In this document: positions 11,401 through 22,909 of the stretch, piece after piece
Layout: every line of letters starts with the position of its first letter
How positions within the stretch are numbered: position 1 is the stretch's first letter
Origin: Elymus sibiricus
Taxonomy: Eukaryota; Streptophyta; Magnoliopsida; Poales; Poaceae
Assembly: GCA_039707655.1 (NCBI GenBank)
Contig: CM077668.1
Coordinates: forward strand, 397,943,630-398,007,629
DNA length: 64,000 nt
Reading direction: 5' to 3'
The notes under the pieces: generated by a model
What the model saw: the letters and a program-made list of their open reading frames with translations, nothing else
Databases searched by the model: none
Told to the model about the DNA's origin: nothing
Position numbers and translations under genes: made by a program

Positions 11401-12645
11401 CATCAAATGGATGTAAAGACGGCATTTCTGAACGGGGATCTAAAAGAAAAAGTTTACATGAAACAACCCAAGGGTTTTATCATGAAAGGCAAGGAAGATA
11501 TGGGATGTCGCCTGAAGAAATCTATTTATGGGTTAAGGCAAGACTCTAGACAGTGGTATCTAAAGTTTAATGAGACAATTAAAAGATTTGGATTTAAAGA
11601 AAATATTGAGGATAACTGCATTTATGCAAAGTTTAAAAATGGGAAATACATTTTCCTAATCTTGTATGTGGATGATATCTTGCTTGCTAGCAGTGATGTT
11701 AGTCTGCTGCAAGAAACAAAGAAGTTCTTGTCCTCAAATTTTGATATAACAAATCTTGGTGAAGCATCATATGTTTTGGGCATAGAAATTCACCGAGATA
11801 GGAAAAATGGAGTTTTAGGACTATCGCAGAAGGCATATTTAGAAAAGGTTCTTAAAAAGTATAATATGAATGCGAGTAAAGCCACACCTGCTCCTATAGT
11901 CAAGGGCGATAGTTTTGGGAAATTCCAATGTCCCAAGAACCAGTACGAGATCGATCAAATGAAAGCAGTACCATATGCTTCGGCTGTTGGAAGTTTACAG
12001 TATGCACAAGTGTGCACTCGCCCTGACTTAGCTTTTATCACCGGGGTACTCGGTAGATATCAAGAGAATCCAGGCACAGAGCACTGGAAGATGGTAAAGA
12101 AAGCATTGCGTTATGCGCAAGGCACGAAGGACCACATGCTAACATACAGGAGATCTGATTCCCTAGAGATAATAGGGTATTCAGACGCAAATTTTGTCGG
12201 AGACAGAGATGATAGAAAATCCACGTCAGGATACGTGTTCACTCTCGCTGGAGGGGCTATTTCGTGGAGAAGCTCCAAACAGTCAACAGTTGCATCGTCC
12301 ACGATGTATGCAGAATTTATAGCATGTTATGAGGCCACGGGGCAGGCGATATGGTTAAAGAAATTTATACCCGACTTGAAAGTGGTAGATTGTATTGACA
12401 AACCACTAAAGATGTACTGTGACAACCAACCCGCAGTATTCTATGCTCACAACAACAAGTCGAGTAATGCTGCCAAAACAATAGAGATAAAGTATTATGT
12501 TGTGAAAGATAAAATCCAGGATCACACTATAAGTCTCGAGCATATAAGGACAAAGGATATGCTTGCGGATCAGCTTACGAAAGGCTTACCACCCAATGTG
12601 TTCAAGGAACACTTAGCCGGCATGGGTTTAAGGGGAAGCCTATGA
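8446..12645 (+). CDS. Copia gag-pol polyprotein, full length
   Basis: One open frame of 1399 aa from the ATG at 8446 ([10 protein letters not shown]). The frame is open further 5', but only from a GTG codon. Domain order is Copia type. Gag (UBN2-like) comes first, then a CCHC-like knuckle at about 264-277. A protease with DSGA follows near 312, then the GAG-pre-integrase zinc region (WHCRLGH, about 457). Integrase follows with HTDICGP, SDRGGEY and an E near 626. Reverse transcriptase runs from about 925 with YVDDILLA near 1074, then RNase H with YSDANF near 1245. The frame has no stop or frameshift. Two oddities: the knuckle reads [11 protein letters not shown], with Tyr where the zinc-binding His is expected, and RT has [10 protein letters not shown] where GLRQASRQWY is usual. 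It could be recently active or mobilised in trans. Confidence 0.95.
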   Translation: MSCLKDVPTLRDDNYTEWRKKVDLAFVCAEVDWVVDTPQPVKPPEPVRGAKDDDAAWAKRQREHAPVEMSYTLENQKWLTANKKCMAFIKNTIENAIVGSIAECTSVGEFLEKIKNQFIGSSKIYATQLLKQLVTEKYIGGGHGIREHILRMSNMAAKLKPMDADLELKPALLVHLVMASLPKEFDTFVVNYNMSPEKWDIETIAMCVQEEKRLKTSHGGSLNYVKDNKKKNYNQNGKGSPSKPHGKAQYQHQQKSFPVDKDTCLHCKQTGYYKKDCPVWLKSIMAKIGNNVVSFVNESLYTQFLKSTWWIDSGATVHVANSLQGFHSTRTTQRSERCIEVANGVEAEVEAVDDISMELADGFKLLLTDVLYVPSLHRNLISVSCLDKDHYECHFGHGKCAIWFNNTHVGVAFLHNELYLLSLCEKVYSVCNVNEHVSASDKEQKKRKRTHDSSKLWHCRLGHISKRRIERLVKNQILPPLEFSDIEQCIDCIKGKYVKQIKKGSNRSTGTLEIIHTDICGPFPVKSVDGYDSFITFTDDYSRYGYIYPIKERSEALDKFKIFKAEVENQHDKRIKIVRSDRGGEYYGRHTPYGQVPGPFAKFLQETGIVAQYSMSGEPQQNGVAERRNRTLMDMVRSMMSYSTLPLGLWMEALKTAIHILNRVPSKSVPKTPYELWTGRVPSLQHLRVWGSPAEAKVFNPNIAKLDPKTVSCHFIGYPDRSKGFRFYCPERYTKFVETRHAVFLEDEMMRGSMVARKIDLEEKRVHAPNPMIQEPFFSLPVVPAPTIPEVAVQAPVVTPPMTTMGEDPEPVRQEPTEPVVEHEGEVQQPLLEDVPEGEAQNETRSEALRRSTRPKKSAISTDYKVYNTEIVHMGGDPTSYEEAMRSPHSSKWLEAMEDEMKSMSSKDVWDLENIPKGAKTVGCKWVYKTKYDSNGNVEKYKARLVAKGFTQREGIDYNETFSPVSCKDSFKIIMALVAHFDLELHQMDVKTAFLNGDLKEKVYMKQPKGFIMKGKEDMGCRLKKSIYGLRQDSRQWYLKFNETIKRFGFKENIEDNCIYAKFKNGKYIFLILYVDDILLASSDVSLLQETKKFLSSNFDITNLGEASYVLGIEIHRDRKNGVLGLSQKAYLEKVLKKYNMNASKATPAPIVKGDSFGKFQCPKNQYEIDQMKAVPYASAVGSLQYAQVCTRPDLAFITGVLGRYQENPGTEHWKMVKKALRYAQGTKDHMLTYRRSDSLEIIGYSDANFVGDRDDRKSTSGYVFTLAGGAISWRSSKQSTVASSTMYAEFIACYEATGQAIWLKKFIPDLKVVDCIDKPLKMYCDNQPAVFYAHNNKSSNAAKTIEIKYYVVKDKIQDHTISLEHIRTKDMLADQLTKGLPPNVFKEHLAGMGLRGSL

Positions 12646-12820
12646 TTCCTGGATCATGAGAGGCCCAAAAGGAACAGAATTTGTTTCAAAACAGAGAGGT
12701 ATGTTGTAGCTGTCTGATTCTATCGGCAATTGAGCTGTGACGATGAAACATGTTCTATGTATTGATCTGTAATGAAACGAGTAAAGTAAAAATTATATGG
12801 TTAAAAGTAAAAGTTGAGAT

Positions 12821-12832
12821 CAAGGGGGAGAA
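12821..12832 (+). promoter_or_regulatory. Polypurine tract
   Basis: CAAGGGGGAGAA lies directly before the 3' LTR and would prime plus-strand synthesis. Confidence 0.85.
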
Positions 12833-13235
12833 TGTTAGGTTGATCTCCTCCCGTGTGAGCCCAACGGCCCACCGGGCCCTTAGATCCGCGCCCTGATCGG
12901 GGGCGCCCAACCCACTATGGTTGACGGGCCCCTGTCACCTGCGCAATATAAAGAGGTGGGGGCCGGCGGCTCACAACACGAGGTTCGTCACGAGCCGCAC
13001 TCCCCACCGACACACCCTACCGATCTAGGTCTGCGCAGTAGTGACGGGAAGCACCGCCGCCACTGCCCACTCACCATCGCCGCCGTCGCCATCCACCATG
13101 GCCACCCCGTCGAGCTCATCGAGCCAAGGAGAAGGTATCCCTCCTCCTTCCACCTCTCTCAAATGCCTAGTCAGATGCCAAGCAAAGATCAACTACCATC
13201 AATCTCTAGCCTAGATGATTACAACAGATTCAACA
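12833..13235 (+). repeat. 3' LTR of Copia element
   Basis: 403 bp, differing from the 5' LTR at about eight positions by eye, mostly transitions. Confidence 0.95.
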
Positions 13236-13240
13236 GCACC

Positions 13241-14052
13241 GACTCCATGGCGGCAAGACAAAAGAGAACAAGGGAAACTACGTCAGAGAGCCAACTACCA
13301 AACCCATGCCACAAGCCAACTTCATTTCTAATCATGAATGTTGCCTTGGTGAGGGCGTGGGGGGCAAGCAAATGCCCTGACGATAATGAAAGCAGATGCC
13401 CCGTTCCCCCCTAAGGTGTTACTATGGTCCTCTGCTCCTCTCCTCGGTTCATTGGTAAAAGCCCTAATCTAACTCTTCAGACCGGGCAGCAAGACGGCAA
13501 CGACGCCTTAGTGTCGCATGCTCCTTGCACACATTGCATTGTGATTCATTGGATGCTAATAGGTCCTTGTTTGGCCCATGGTCGAGTACGTGAAAGGAGG
13601 ATGGCGAGGCGGCGGCCTCGAGAAGGGAGATGGTGTTATTTGGGTGTCCGCTTTAGAATGCAATCGTAATAGAGGCGTTCACTCGACTGGTGTGGCCTAT
13701 GGCCTTCATGCTAGCGTGGATTCACTATCGGTGGCTTGCGTGTTTTTCTATTCCCGAGGTATTGTTGCTCTTAAAGCAAACTCTGCTCCAACGTGGGTTG
13801 ACCTTCATCTTCATCTTCTGTGTTTCCAGTCTAGCCACTGGTGAGGAATGTAATGGTCTCACCCTTCCATGTTGGTGTGGCTTTCGGGGGCTCAAGGCTA
13901 ATTATTGAACGTCTGGTGTTGCGTTTGTTTGTAATGCTGGCTGGATATATAGCATCTCTACACTGCAACATGTTATCGATTTTCTTCTTCTCCTATATCA
14001 ATGACATGGGCAAAGTTGTTTGTCAGCAACCTACATGCGGACATGGCTGGAG
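13241..14052. other. Intergenic DNA between the Copia element and the decayed Gypsy element
   Basis: This continues the low-copy sequence interrupted at 6820. Several short overlapping plus-strand ORFs (for example 13578-13844) have no domains I can recognise. Confidence 0.4.
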
Positions 14053-14445
14053 GTGTAACACCGAGGGAACGAGCTAAGGTCAAGACCACATCGTCACTCA
14101 ACCACAGCGCATAGTGCATCCAAATAGAAAGTACGTGGGCCCGGAGTGGACATGCAACAAAACCCGGCCCAACGCTGCTCCAACGACTACATGAACAAAG
14201 CTTCTTCCTGTAATCATCATCCAAAGATCTGGCAAATTGGCACGGCTCGGCGGCTACCTTTCCTTTCTTCTTCTCCATGAACATCTGTAGTCCACCACTG
14301 TACTTGTATGTGAGAAAAAACATAGTACCACTCGATATGTGCTCTTAACACCTTGTATCAGAAACAATCCACCACCCTTCCATTCCACCGATCCTCCCTG
14401 GAAACTCGTCGATAGAAGAAGGCCCGAGAAGCCTTTGTCACCGCC

Positions 14446-14691
14446 ATGGATTCCGTTTTCCTAGAGAGAATGGAGACCGCGGTGAACGCTCGCTCCGATG
14501 TCATCCTCAAGGTGGTGGAGGCGCGGATCAATGACCACGTCACTTGGAAGCACGATCTAGAGGCATGCTTAGCCGCCCCTCGAGTCCATGGTGGCCGCTC
14601 TATAGCAGGCGCGCCCTCCGACTGTGGCGCTGCGGGTGAACCAGAGGCGACTGATCCAAGCTTGTCACACACCACCAAAGAGACGAGCGAG
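14446..14691 (+). pseudogene. Gypsy gag, N-terminal fragment
   Basis: It begins MDSVFLERMETAVNARSDVI and reads as an acidic, coiled gag N-terminus. The frame is cut by the CACTA element at 14692, and the same protein resumes at 17481. Confidence 0.6.
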
Positions 14692-14732
14692 CACTAGTAG
14701 AAAACAGGGCTTTGGTCCAAGCTAGATCTACA

Positions 14733-14768
14733 CATTAGTCCCGGTTGCATTACGAACCGGGACTAATG
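14733..14768. repeat. Perfect hairpin in CACTA subterminal region
   Basis: Arms CATTAGTCCCGGTT and its complement, 14 bp each, with an 8-nt loop. Confidence 0.9.
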
Positions 14769-14843
14769 TGAGCATTAGTCCCGGTTCGAGCGGCTAGGGC
14801 GCCGGTCGGGGCTCGGCAGGCATCAGTCCCGGTTCAAATGGGA

Positions 14844-14930
14844 CCTTTAGTCCCGGTTGGAGACACCAACCGGGACTAAAGGAGCCGATACCCTTTAGTC
14901 CCGGTTGGTGTCTCCAACCGGGACTAAAGG
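14844..14930. repeat. Long perfect inverted repeat in CACTA subterminal region
   Basis: Two 39-nt arms (14844-14882 and 14892-14930) are exact reverse complements around a 9-nt loop. Each arm is itself made of CCTTTAGTCCCGGTTGG and its complement. A further half unit follows to 14974. Confidence 0.9.
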
Positions 14931-15411
14931 TTAGACCTTTATTCCCGGTTGGAGACACCAACCGGGACTAAAGGGGTTCTGAAAGTTTCTTTTCTGTTTT
15001 TCCATTTGTTTTCTGTTTTTAGTTTCTGTTTTAAATTGCTTATATCTTTTAGGATATTTGATGTTTTTGAGTGATTCTTTTTGCATTAGATTCAAAATTT
15101 TGTCTAGTTTCTGTTTGTGCCATTAGTTGTCAAATTTGAATGGTTTAAATTTTAATTTGTTCAAATTTGCTTCAAACCCTAGATTGTGAATAACTTGAGT
15201 TTAAAAATAGTTTTTAATTTAATTATTTTTGCTCCTAGTCACATGTTGGATTGTTGTCACATTAAGATTTATTTGGTTATTTTTAGAATAATTTAAATTA
15301 GGATTTTAATTAAAACAGTAATGTTTTGCTTATATAGTTGTTTTAGTCATTTAATTGTTGTTTTTTATTATTTTTAGTTAGTTCTTTCTGTAGATTTTAA
15401 CATGTTGTAGT

Positions 15412-16062
15412 ATGGTGCATATTGAATGCACAAAAAGTCTGGAGTTGAAATAAGTTTAAAAAAATGAAATGCCTTTGTAACAGATGAGTTTTCGTCCAAA
15501 ACCTTGATACTTCGAAGGAGATGGTCCAGTTTGTACACGAAGTGCATCAAGTTTTTGCCGTAACCCTCTCAACTTTTTAGCACATGCTATGTGGGTGAAA
15601 TGATGATACCATGCCAAGTTTCAACCTTTTCAGAGTTCATTTGTAGTGCTTTTCAATTTCAGGGTCATTTAGCTCAAAAAAATCATTAAATGCATGAAAA
15701 ATAGCAAATGAAGTTAGAAAGGGTTGAAATTTGAGGATGTGGCTTTCAATGGTGCATATTGAATGCACAAAAAGTCTGGAGTTGAAATAAGTTTAAAAAT
15801 GAAATGCCTTTGTAACAGATGAGTTTTCGTCCGAAACCTTGATACTTCGAAGGAGATAGTCCAGTTTGTACACGAAGTGCATCCAGTTTTTGCCGTAACC
15901 CTCTCAACTTTTTAGCACAAGCTATGTGGGTGAAATGATGATACCATGCGAAGTTTCAACCTTTTCAGAGTTCATTTGTTGTGCTTTTCAATTTCAGGGT
16001 CATTTAGCTCAAAAAAATCATTAAATGCATGAAAAATAGCAAATGAAATTAGAAAGGGTTGA
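15412..16062. repeat. Tandem 315-bp duplication inside the CACTA element
   Basis: Copy 1 is 15412-15726 and copy 2 is 15749-16062, separated by 22 bp. They differ by a handful of substitutions and a small A-run change. Both start ATGGTGCATATTGAATGCAC and end GGGTTGA. Confidence 0.9.
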
Positions 16063-17263
16063 CTCTGGCTTGGTTAATCTTAGTTGTGACTCTGGCTGGG
16101 ACGGTGCTAGCAAATGTAGTCGACGGTAGGATTGGATGGACACCAACCCGGACTAAAGGGGTTCTGAAATTTTCAAACTCTACCCCCCTGTATCGCCATT
16201 TCAGTTTTTAAAAAAACAAAAGAAAATGATAAAAACTTCAAAAATTAAAATCCTTCAAGATGTAGTTATATTACTACATCTACTAGTTAGGAAAATTAAA
16301 AAACATAAATTTCGACATGTTTTGCAAAAAAGTGTTATGAAAAAGTAAAACGGCTATAACTTTTGCATACGATGTCGAAAAAAAACGTATAATATATCAA
16401 AATGTTCAGCACGAGAAGCCGGTTTCGATTTCAACCGCCATAGGCCGTTTTGCAAATTTTTAGAATCCTCAAATTCCGAAAGGAAAAAAAGTTATCCTCA
16501 AATTTAAGTTTTTTTGATTTTTTGGTCAAACTCTGGTCAAACAGTGGTCAAACTACTTATTCAATAAATATTAGTGTTACTAAATAATTATTGTTTTTTA
16601 GAATAATAGTTTCAAACTCAAACGGTGAAACGTGTGACATCATGCTCAAGGGCTTAATAGGATTGATATGATACATATAACAATAAGGTATAACTTCTGA
16701 TAATAATAAGATTGTCATATTTGGATTCCTCACATTTTTCTGATAATAATGGATATATTATTTGTCGAATTTCGATTTACAGATTTAAAGATATTAATTA
16801 TGCCATATTAAATGAATAAATGGCAAAAAAATGAATAAAATAATATTATTACTTATTTTATTTTCATTGAAATTCAATATTATTATTACTTATTTTTTTT
16901 ATTTTAATAATTGTTTGGAATTCAAAAAATTAAATCATGTGACATCAAGACCTAAGGGTTAATAGGATTGATAGCTTACTATTGTCAGGAAAACAACAAG
17001 TGCAGACTTAGAAACTAGGGGCGATAGAACCAGGAAGTTAAGCGTGCTGGGGCTGGAGCAGTGAGAGGATGGGTGACCGGCCGGGAAGTCAGACGATTTG
17101 GAATGAGTGCTCCATGCTGGAGCAGTGAGGAGGGGTGATTAGAGATTAAATTGTCAAATAATTCAAAGAATTGAAAATCGGAATAAAACTTAAAAACAAA
17201 TCAAAAAAAATTTAAAAAAAATTTAAAAAAAAATTAAAAAAATTTAAAAAAAATCAAAAAAAT

Positions 17264-17462
17264 TCCTTTAGTCAACCGGGACTAAAGGTAGTCCCGGTTG
17301 GTAACACCAACCTTTAGTCCCGGGACTAAAGGTCCTCCATCCCCCGCCCCAGACAGCGGCCACGTGGAGGGCCTTTAGTCTCGGTTCGTAATGCAACCGG
17401 GACTAAAGGGGGGGGGCTTTAGTTCCGATTGCTCAGTCCCGGTTGGGCAACCAGGACTAAAG
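17264..17462. repeat. Right subterminal repeats of CACTA element
   Basis: Inverted AGTCCCGGTT and AACCGGGACT units, including an imperfect hairpin at about 17370-17410. Confidence 0.85.
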
Positions 17463-17480
17463 GCCCGTTTTCTACTAGAC

Positions 17481-18380
17481 AGGCAAATCGGCCACGACAG
17501 TCGGCACTTCCCCGGGGGATCTCCATCGGCCTCAAACTGGCGTCTCCCCCGATCACGGGTATGGATGGCTTCCCTTCCTTCAGTTTTTCCCTACTGTCGA
17601 TTGACCCTCACCTCTCTCAGGCACTCGCAGGCCTTGGGCAACCCCCACCAGCTGTGAATTTCCCTTCATTTTCGGCAAAAAATCATGAAGTCCAGAAAAC
17701 TTTGTGCGAACAATATTTCGAGATGTTTTCCATACATGAATCCTTTTTGGGTACCTACTTCACGGGTTATGTGGGGATTTGGCTGCGGTCACTACAGAAA
17801 TTAGTAGAATTAGCCTGGAAATCATACACAGCCTTGCTCTGCACACATTATGGTCGTGATAAACACCAAAATGGTCATCCGCCAGTTCTATGCTAGTATC
17901 AAACAAACAAATACCGTTGCTGATTTTATCGAACGATTTGAGGTTTGGATTAATCATATCATTTCATATTCTGAGGATACTCACCCATGCTTTTCTCTTA
18001 CACAGTTTGTCGAGGGATTGTGGCCTAGTATCCGAGCAGTGGTCCTCGTGCAGGGACCATCGGATTTGGATTCAGCAGCTCTCTCGCGCTCTTACAGGAG
18101 GAGGTCGCTGACAGTGAAACAACACCTCCCGGGAATCACAGCTCATACCACCCCCTGGCACCGTTGCAGCATAATCCACTTGCAGCTCTTCCGGCGGCGC
18201 ACAATGTCCAAGCCAAGCCTATGCTCACTTCCACAATTGTTGATGACAAACGTGGCATGGACCTGACACCAGCAAGATCGCCGCACTCCGTGCGTTCTGA
18301 AGAGCTCGCGGTCTCTGGTCTCTGTTTCAAATGAGGGGAGAGCTAGAGTAAGGAACACACGTGCCCACCTTTTTTTCAGC
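17481..18380 (+). pseudogene. Gypsy gag, main part, frameshifted
   Basis: Fragments in shifting frames read as a plant Gypsy gag: CEQYFEMFSIHESF near 17705, YTALLCTHYGRDKH near 17824, then IKQTNTVADFIERFEVW near 17896 and GLWPSIRAVVLVQGPSDLD near 18015. A remnant of a knuckle region follows near 18310. At least two frame changes and internal stops make it non-coding. Confidence 0.7.
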
Positions 18381-18534
18381 TTCTCATCGTGGAAGAAATT
18401 GCTTGACATGTTTAGTGATTTTGAGGTGTGGAACTCACTGACAGTATAGTCTCTTAAGAGGGAAAATTATGCGCTATTTCTATCCATGCTATCGATGTAT
18501 CCCCAGATCCCGGCGTCCTGCAATTACATGCTTG

Positions 18535-18840
18535 GTTGCACGAGCGGTTAGTGTTGGTTGTAGTCGACTCTGGCAGTTCCACCGCTTTTGTGGATCAGAG
18601 ACTGCTCAGCAAGCTGTCTGGTGTTCGGACATTATCCAAAAGTTGCAGTTAAGGTCTGGTGTTCGGCCATTACCCAAAAGTTGCAGTTAAGGTTACCAAT
18701 GGAGCGTATTTGCCATGTACCTAATTCTTTCCTCATTGTTCCTGATGGACACAAGGGCATGCATGGATTCCTCATCGATTTCAAGTTCTCGCTCTCGGTT
18801 CTTATGATGCCATTTTAGGTATGGACTGGCTTTGCCAACA
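18535..18840 (+). pseudogene. Gypsy protease remnant
   Basis: VVDSGSSTAFVDQRLLSKLSG near 18555 carries the aspartic protease DSGS motif. GMDWL-like coding near 18818 follows after frameshifts and a short duplication of CTGGTGTTCGG (about 18619 and 18657). Confidence 0.6.
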
Positions 18841-18938
18841 CAGTCCCATGAACATTGGTTGGATTGAGCAAGAGTTCAGTATCAACACACCCAACGCCAG
18901 ATTACTTTCCATGATTGTTCCCGCTTCAGTGTTCTCCT

Positions 18939-19660
18939 TATTGGAAATATGCCCTAGAGGCAATAATAAAGTTGTTATTATCATATTTACTTGTTGTTGA
19001 TAAATGTTTATTCTACATGGTATAATTGTATTAACCAGAAACTCAAATACATGTGTGGATACATAAACAAACACCCCTGTCCCTAGTGGGCCTCTACTAG
19101 ATTAGCTCGTTGATTAATGATGGTTAAGGTTTCCTAACCATAGACATGAGTTGTCATTTAATAACGGGATCACATCATTAGAGGAATGATGTGATGGATA
19201 GACCCAATCATAAGCTTAGCATCTGATGTCACTTAGTTTAATTGCTACAGTTTTCGTAATGTAAGTATATGTTCGTTAGACCATGAGATCATGCCACTCC
19301 CTAATACCGGAAGAATGATTTGTGAATAATCAAACGTCACTTCGTAACTGGTTGATCATAAAGGTGCTCTTGAGGTATCTCGAAAAGTGTTTCTTGGGTT
19401 GCATGAATCGAGACTGGTATTTGTCACTCCGTGTGACGAACAGATATCCCTAGGCTCTCGGTAATACGATATCCTAAGTAGCTTGTGTTTAGTCACGGAG
19501 ATATTGTATTACGGAACAAGTAAAAAGACTTGCCGGTAACGAGATTGAACAGGTATGGTGATACCGACGACCGAATCTCGGGTAAAATATCGCGAGACAA
19601 AGGAAATTGTATACGGGATTATCTAAATCCTTGACATCGTGGTTTAAACCGATAAAGATC
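18939..19660 (+). repeat. BARE/Angela-like LTR, left part, interrupted
   Basis: It begins TATTGGAAATATGCCC, matching the Angela LTR start seen at 49373 on the minus strand except for TG to TA. It continues with diagnostic Angela-type stretches such as ACATGTGTGGATAC and GGAATGATGTGATGGA. It is split at 19660 by a second LTR and resumes at 21690. It interrupts the decayed Gypsy polyprotein. Confidence 0.8.
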
Positions 19661-20964
19661 TGTAGGAGATATGCCCTAGAGGCAATAATAAATGTTATTA
19701 TTTATCCCCATATTCGTAATTAAGTTTATATTCCGTGCTATAACTGCTATGGTTCTCGAGTCTACAATAACCACGAGGCTTGGAGGAAGACTCATATGCA
19801 CGTGTGGAATATTAAACGGTAAAATGTATTCCTAGTCTGGCCTCTAAGACTAGCTCAAGTGTTGCATGATGGTTCTATTTTCCTGATCATGGGCATGACT
19901 ATGCCGGCAACTTTGAGGGCACAATGTTAGTAGAACACTTGTGGTTGAATCGACCCAAATTGATGTTATGCTATGAGATACATTCGTCACAAGTTAATGG
20001 TTAATAACACAGAGAAAGTTAACGTTTGCATAATTCCTTAGACCATGAGAGTATCGAGTTTCTTCATGCTTGCTTCATGAACTTTGGGGTTTGTTAAACG
20101 TCATCCGTAAATGGGTGACTATTACGACGGCTTACGGGTTCATGAAAAAGTATGTCAAGTAACTTGATAGCTCAAGATTGGGATTTGCTTCTCCGACGAT
20201 GGAGAGATATCTCTGGGCCCTCTCGGTGTTACGGTATCCACCATCGTCTGGCCAGACACAATGTGATTTGATCACAGGGATGCCGGAACACGGGAACGAG
20301 AAAAGAGAACAAAACCGGTAACGAGGTAACTAGCATAGTGGACAAGTTGTTGATCCACGGGGATGCCGATAAGTCTCACCTCGGGTGTTTGTAACATATC
20401 GCGAAGCAACAGGAATAGCACACAGCAACTGGAGGTTCACTCGAATATTTATTCGTGTGGGTATAGGGGTCAATATGGGTGTCCACGGCTCCGATGTTGA
20501 TCATTGATCGGAAAGTGTTCCGGTCATGTATATCCTTCACCGAACCTATAGGGTCACACGCTTAAGGGTCATTTATCTGCTGAATACTAGACAGGGAGTC
20601 TGAGAGAAAGTCACCGGAAAAGTTTCGGAGACATCAGAAAAGTTTCGGAGAGAGAACACCGGAATAGTTTCGGTAAAACTAAAAAGTTGTTTCAGGGTAT
20701 ACCATTAAGTCAAATTGGTTTCGGCACAAGCCTGGAAATTCTTGGGGGTGCCAGAATTGTTCTGGAAACGTCTGAGATTTTTCCGGAGAAAAAACCCGGA
20801 AATGTTCCGGAGCTGCCGGAACCGCTTTGGTTGCTTTTCGCAGATGAAAATCACTAATCCGGAATTGTTTCGGAACGCGTCCAAAATTATTTTAGTGGGT
20901 ACTGAAAATGTTCTAAGACCTACAGAAATACTTTCGGATTAAACGGTCGCGGAAAATGTTTCGT

Positions 20965-21112
20965 GAATAGTGAGAACACTATTATGAATAGTGGAAACAC
21001 TATTGGGAGAAAATATCTCACGAATAGTGGAAACACTATTGGAAGAAAATATCTCATGAACAGTGGAAACACTATTATGAATAGTGGAAACACTATTATG
21101 AATAGTGTGAAA
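20965..21112. repeat. Hairpin minisatellite, five full units plus one partial
   Basis: Units of the form GAATAGTGGAAACACTATT, each able to fold on arms AATAGTG/CACTATT. Two pairs of units are separated by GGGAGAAAATATCTCAC-like spacers. The array ends 53 bp before the TATA box. Confidence 0.9.
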
Positions 21113-21164
21113 ATATCTGAGGGCATTTTGGTATTTTGGGAGCCACCCTACCCCTTGGGTTTTC

Positions 21165-21174
21165 CTATAAATAG
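21165..21174 (+). promoter_or_regulatory. TATA box of the solo LTR
   Basis: CTATAAATAG lies about 510 bp before the LTR end, where the U3/R border of a BARE-type LTR is expected. Confidence 0.65.
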
Positions 21175-21689
21175 AGGTGGAGAGGCACTCTCCACACTCA
21201 CTCTTTCTCACATACACATGCCATTGCAATGATCTGGCTTCTTCTCTCTCCTCGCGAAATAGTTTCGTACAGCCGAAAGGCTATCTGGGTTCCGATGGGA
21301 ACTAGTTATGGACGGCGAAGCCCTGCCGGATAGATGACACCGTATGTGTGCAACCCCGTAGAGAGGTCGTAGGTTCGATCTTTTGCCCGAGGGGCTATTC
21401 GAGAGTGCCTCCCGAAGGGCTGTCCGAGTGACCGTCCGAGTTTCGAGCGTCCTCCCGAAAGGCTGTCCGTGACACCGTCCGAGGGACTGTCCGACTGCCT
21501 CCCGGAGGGCTGTCCGAGGCACAGACGAGGGAGAACATCCTCGCGGTTGGGAGGTTGTAAAATCCTAGCTGCGGGGATCTGCGCTACGAGTCGGTAACGA
21601 AAAGATCAAACCTTGTATGCAGTCTCCATAGTGGTCCTGGGCGTGCTCGCTGTACCGAATTTTTTTGTTTTCTATCGCGTTCCCCTACA

Positions 21690-22110
21690 AGATCTTCGTT
21701 GAATATGTGAGAGTCATTATAGGCATTTAGGCCCCGCTATTGATTATTGATCGGAGAGGTGTCTCGGTCATGTCTGCATGTTCTCAAACCCGTAGAATCA
21801 CACACTTATCATTCAGTAACGCTAGGATAATATTGGGATATTCATAATGGTGAGTCTGAAGGTAATTCGGAGTCTCAGATGGATACGGGACATCACGAGG
21901 TGCTTCGGATTAGTCCGGACGTAAAGTTTCATTTATGAGAAGTGTTTTTCAGGATTTTGGAAAAGTTCGGGAATTTACCGACATTGTACCAGTGAGTTTC
22001 GAAGGGTTCCGGGGGTCCACCAATGGGTTCCACCTGTCCCGGAGGCCTGCATGGGCTAAGCGCATGTAGAAATTAAGAAGACATGTGTAGAATGCTATTG
22101 GTCTTAGATT
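21690..22110 (+). repeat. BARE/Angela-like LTR, right part, truncated
   Basis: It continues the LTR interrupted at 19660 (GTCTCGGTCATGTCTGCATG, then AACCCGTAGAATC). The remaining LTR and any terminal CA are missing. The right limit, between 22080 and 22120, is uncertain. Confidence 0.6.
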
Positions 22111-22124
22111 AGCGTGTGATAGAG

Positions 22125-22237
22125 AGAAGTATTTTTTTTTCTATTTTAAAGTGCGTTGGAAAGATAGAAGTACACTCTTTTGTAGACAAATTTTAAATCC
22201 AAACATACACTCTTTACTGGACGAAGGAAGTATCTCC
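22125..22237. mobile_element. Degenerate Stowaway-like MITE
   Basis: It ends GGACGAAGGAAGTA (about 22219-22232), close to the usual GGACGGAGGGAGTA terminus, and the body has the typical TTTTAAATCCAAACA-like content. The left terminus is too worn to place. Confidence 0.35.
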
Positions 22238-22264
22238 TTGAGAAGTTTCAGATACTTCAATTCC

Positions 22265-22680
22265 TCCAGATATTCTATGTGTTGGAGCAATTCACTGATG
22301 TATTTGAAGCACCTGTTGGTCTGCCACCTCGTCGTGCTTGTGACCATCTAATTTCACTGATGCTCAACCAAGCAAAGTTCCCTGTCCTGTACAGACAAAA
22401 ACCAAAGCTGAAATCTAAGATTAGATCACTGAACTTTTGGATGCAGGAGTTATACATCGCATTTTCAGCCATTTTTCATCCCCACTTATAATTGTGAAAA
22501 AGAAAGACGGGACATGGCGTCTTTGTGTTGATTACCACGGTTTAAACTCCAAGACAATAGTCAGCAAGTTCCCTGTCCCAGTTATCAACGAGTTACTGGA
22601 TGAACTTTGCCGAGGTCTGCTGGTTTTCCCAGATGGAATTGCGTGACGGCTTCCTTCAAATTCGTCTTGCTGAGGGTGAA
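22265..22680 (+). pseudogene. Gypsy reverse transcriptase remnant
   Basis: LEQFTDVFEAPVGLPPRRAC near 22277 and KKKDGTWRLCVDYHGLNS near 22497 are classic Gypsy RT N-terminal motifs. WFSQMELRDGFLQIRL follows near 22621 in another frame. Several frameshifts are present. Confidence 0.8.
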
Positions 22681-22909
22681 GAGTTCAAAACTTCGTCCAG
22701 GACACACGAAGCACAAACTCATAGCATTGTTTGTCAAGCATTGCTTTTCATCCAAACAAAGTCTCAACAATTGCACAATGGCCTACTGTATGTTGTTTCC
22801 TTGGTCTTGCAGGTTACTACCGCAAGTTTGTCGGGCATTTTGATATTATTGCTTGACCATGTTCAATCTTCTGAAGAAACATCAGCCCTGTGTTTGGACT
22901 GACAGTACT

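Larger units (their letters stand above)
6821..13235 (+). mobile_element. Complete Copia retrotransposon with 403-bp LTRs
   Basis: LTRs at 6821-7223 and 12833-13235 are each 403 bp, begin TGTTAGG and end AACA, and are flanked by the 5-bp target duplication GCACC (6816-6820 and 13236-13240). The primer-binding site follows the 5' LTR and a purine tract precedes the 3' LTR. The internal region carries one uninterrupted gag-pol frame. By eye I count eight substitutions and no indels between the LTRs, about 2 percent, so the insertion is moderately young. Confidence 0.97.
14692..17480. mobile_element. Non-autonomous CACTA element with AGTCCCGGTT subterminal repeats
   Basis: The left end is CACTAGTAGAAAAC. 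The right end read inward from 17478 on the minus strand is CTAGTAGAAAAC, with the terminal CA changed or lost. Both ends carry many inverted copies of AGTCCCGGTT/AACCGGGACT. There is no transposase frame, and the interior is AT-rich, so it depends on a full CACTA element elsewhere. It interrupts a Gypsy gag frame. The 3-bp target copy could not be confirmed because the right end is altered. Confidence 0.85.
19661..21689 (+). repeat. Solo LTR, BARE-related, nested in another LTR
   Basis: 2029 bp, from TGTAGGAGATATGCCC to CCCCTACA, with 6-bp inverted ends TGTAGG/CCTACA and a perfect 5-bp target duplication AGATC (19656-19660 and 21690-21694). There is no internal region, so it is a solo LTR left by recombination between the two LTRs of one element. 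It carries a hairpin array just upstream of its TATA box. Confidence 0.9.

Noticed and set aside
22441..22491. Functional reverse transcriptase in the decayed Gypsy
   Set aside because: Motifs are spread over several frames with stops, so only a relic is supported.
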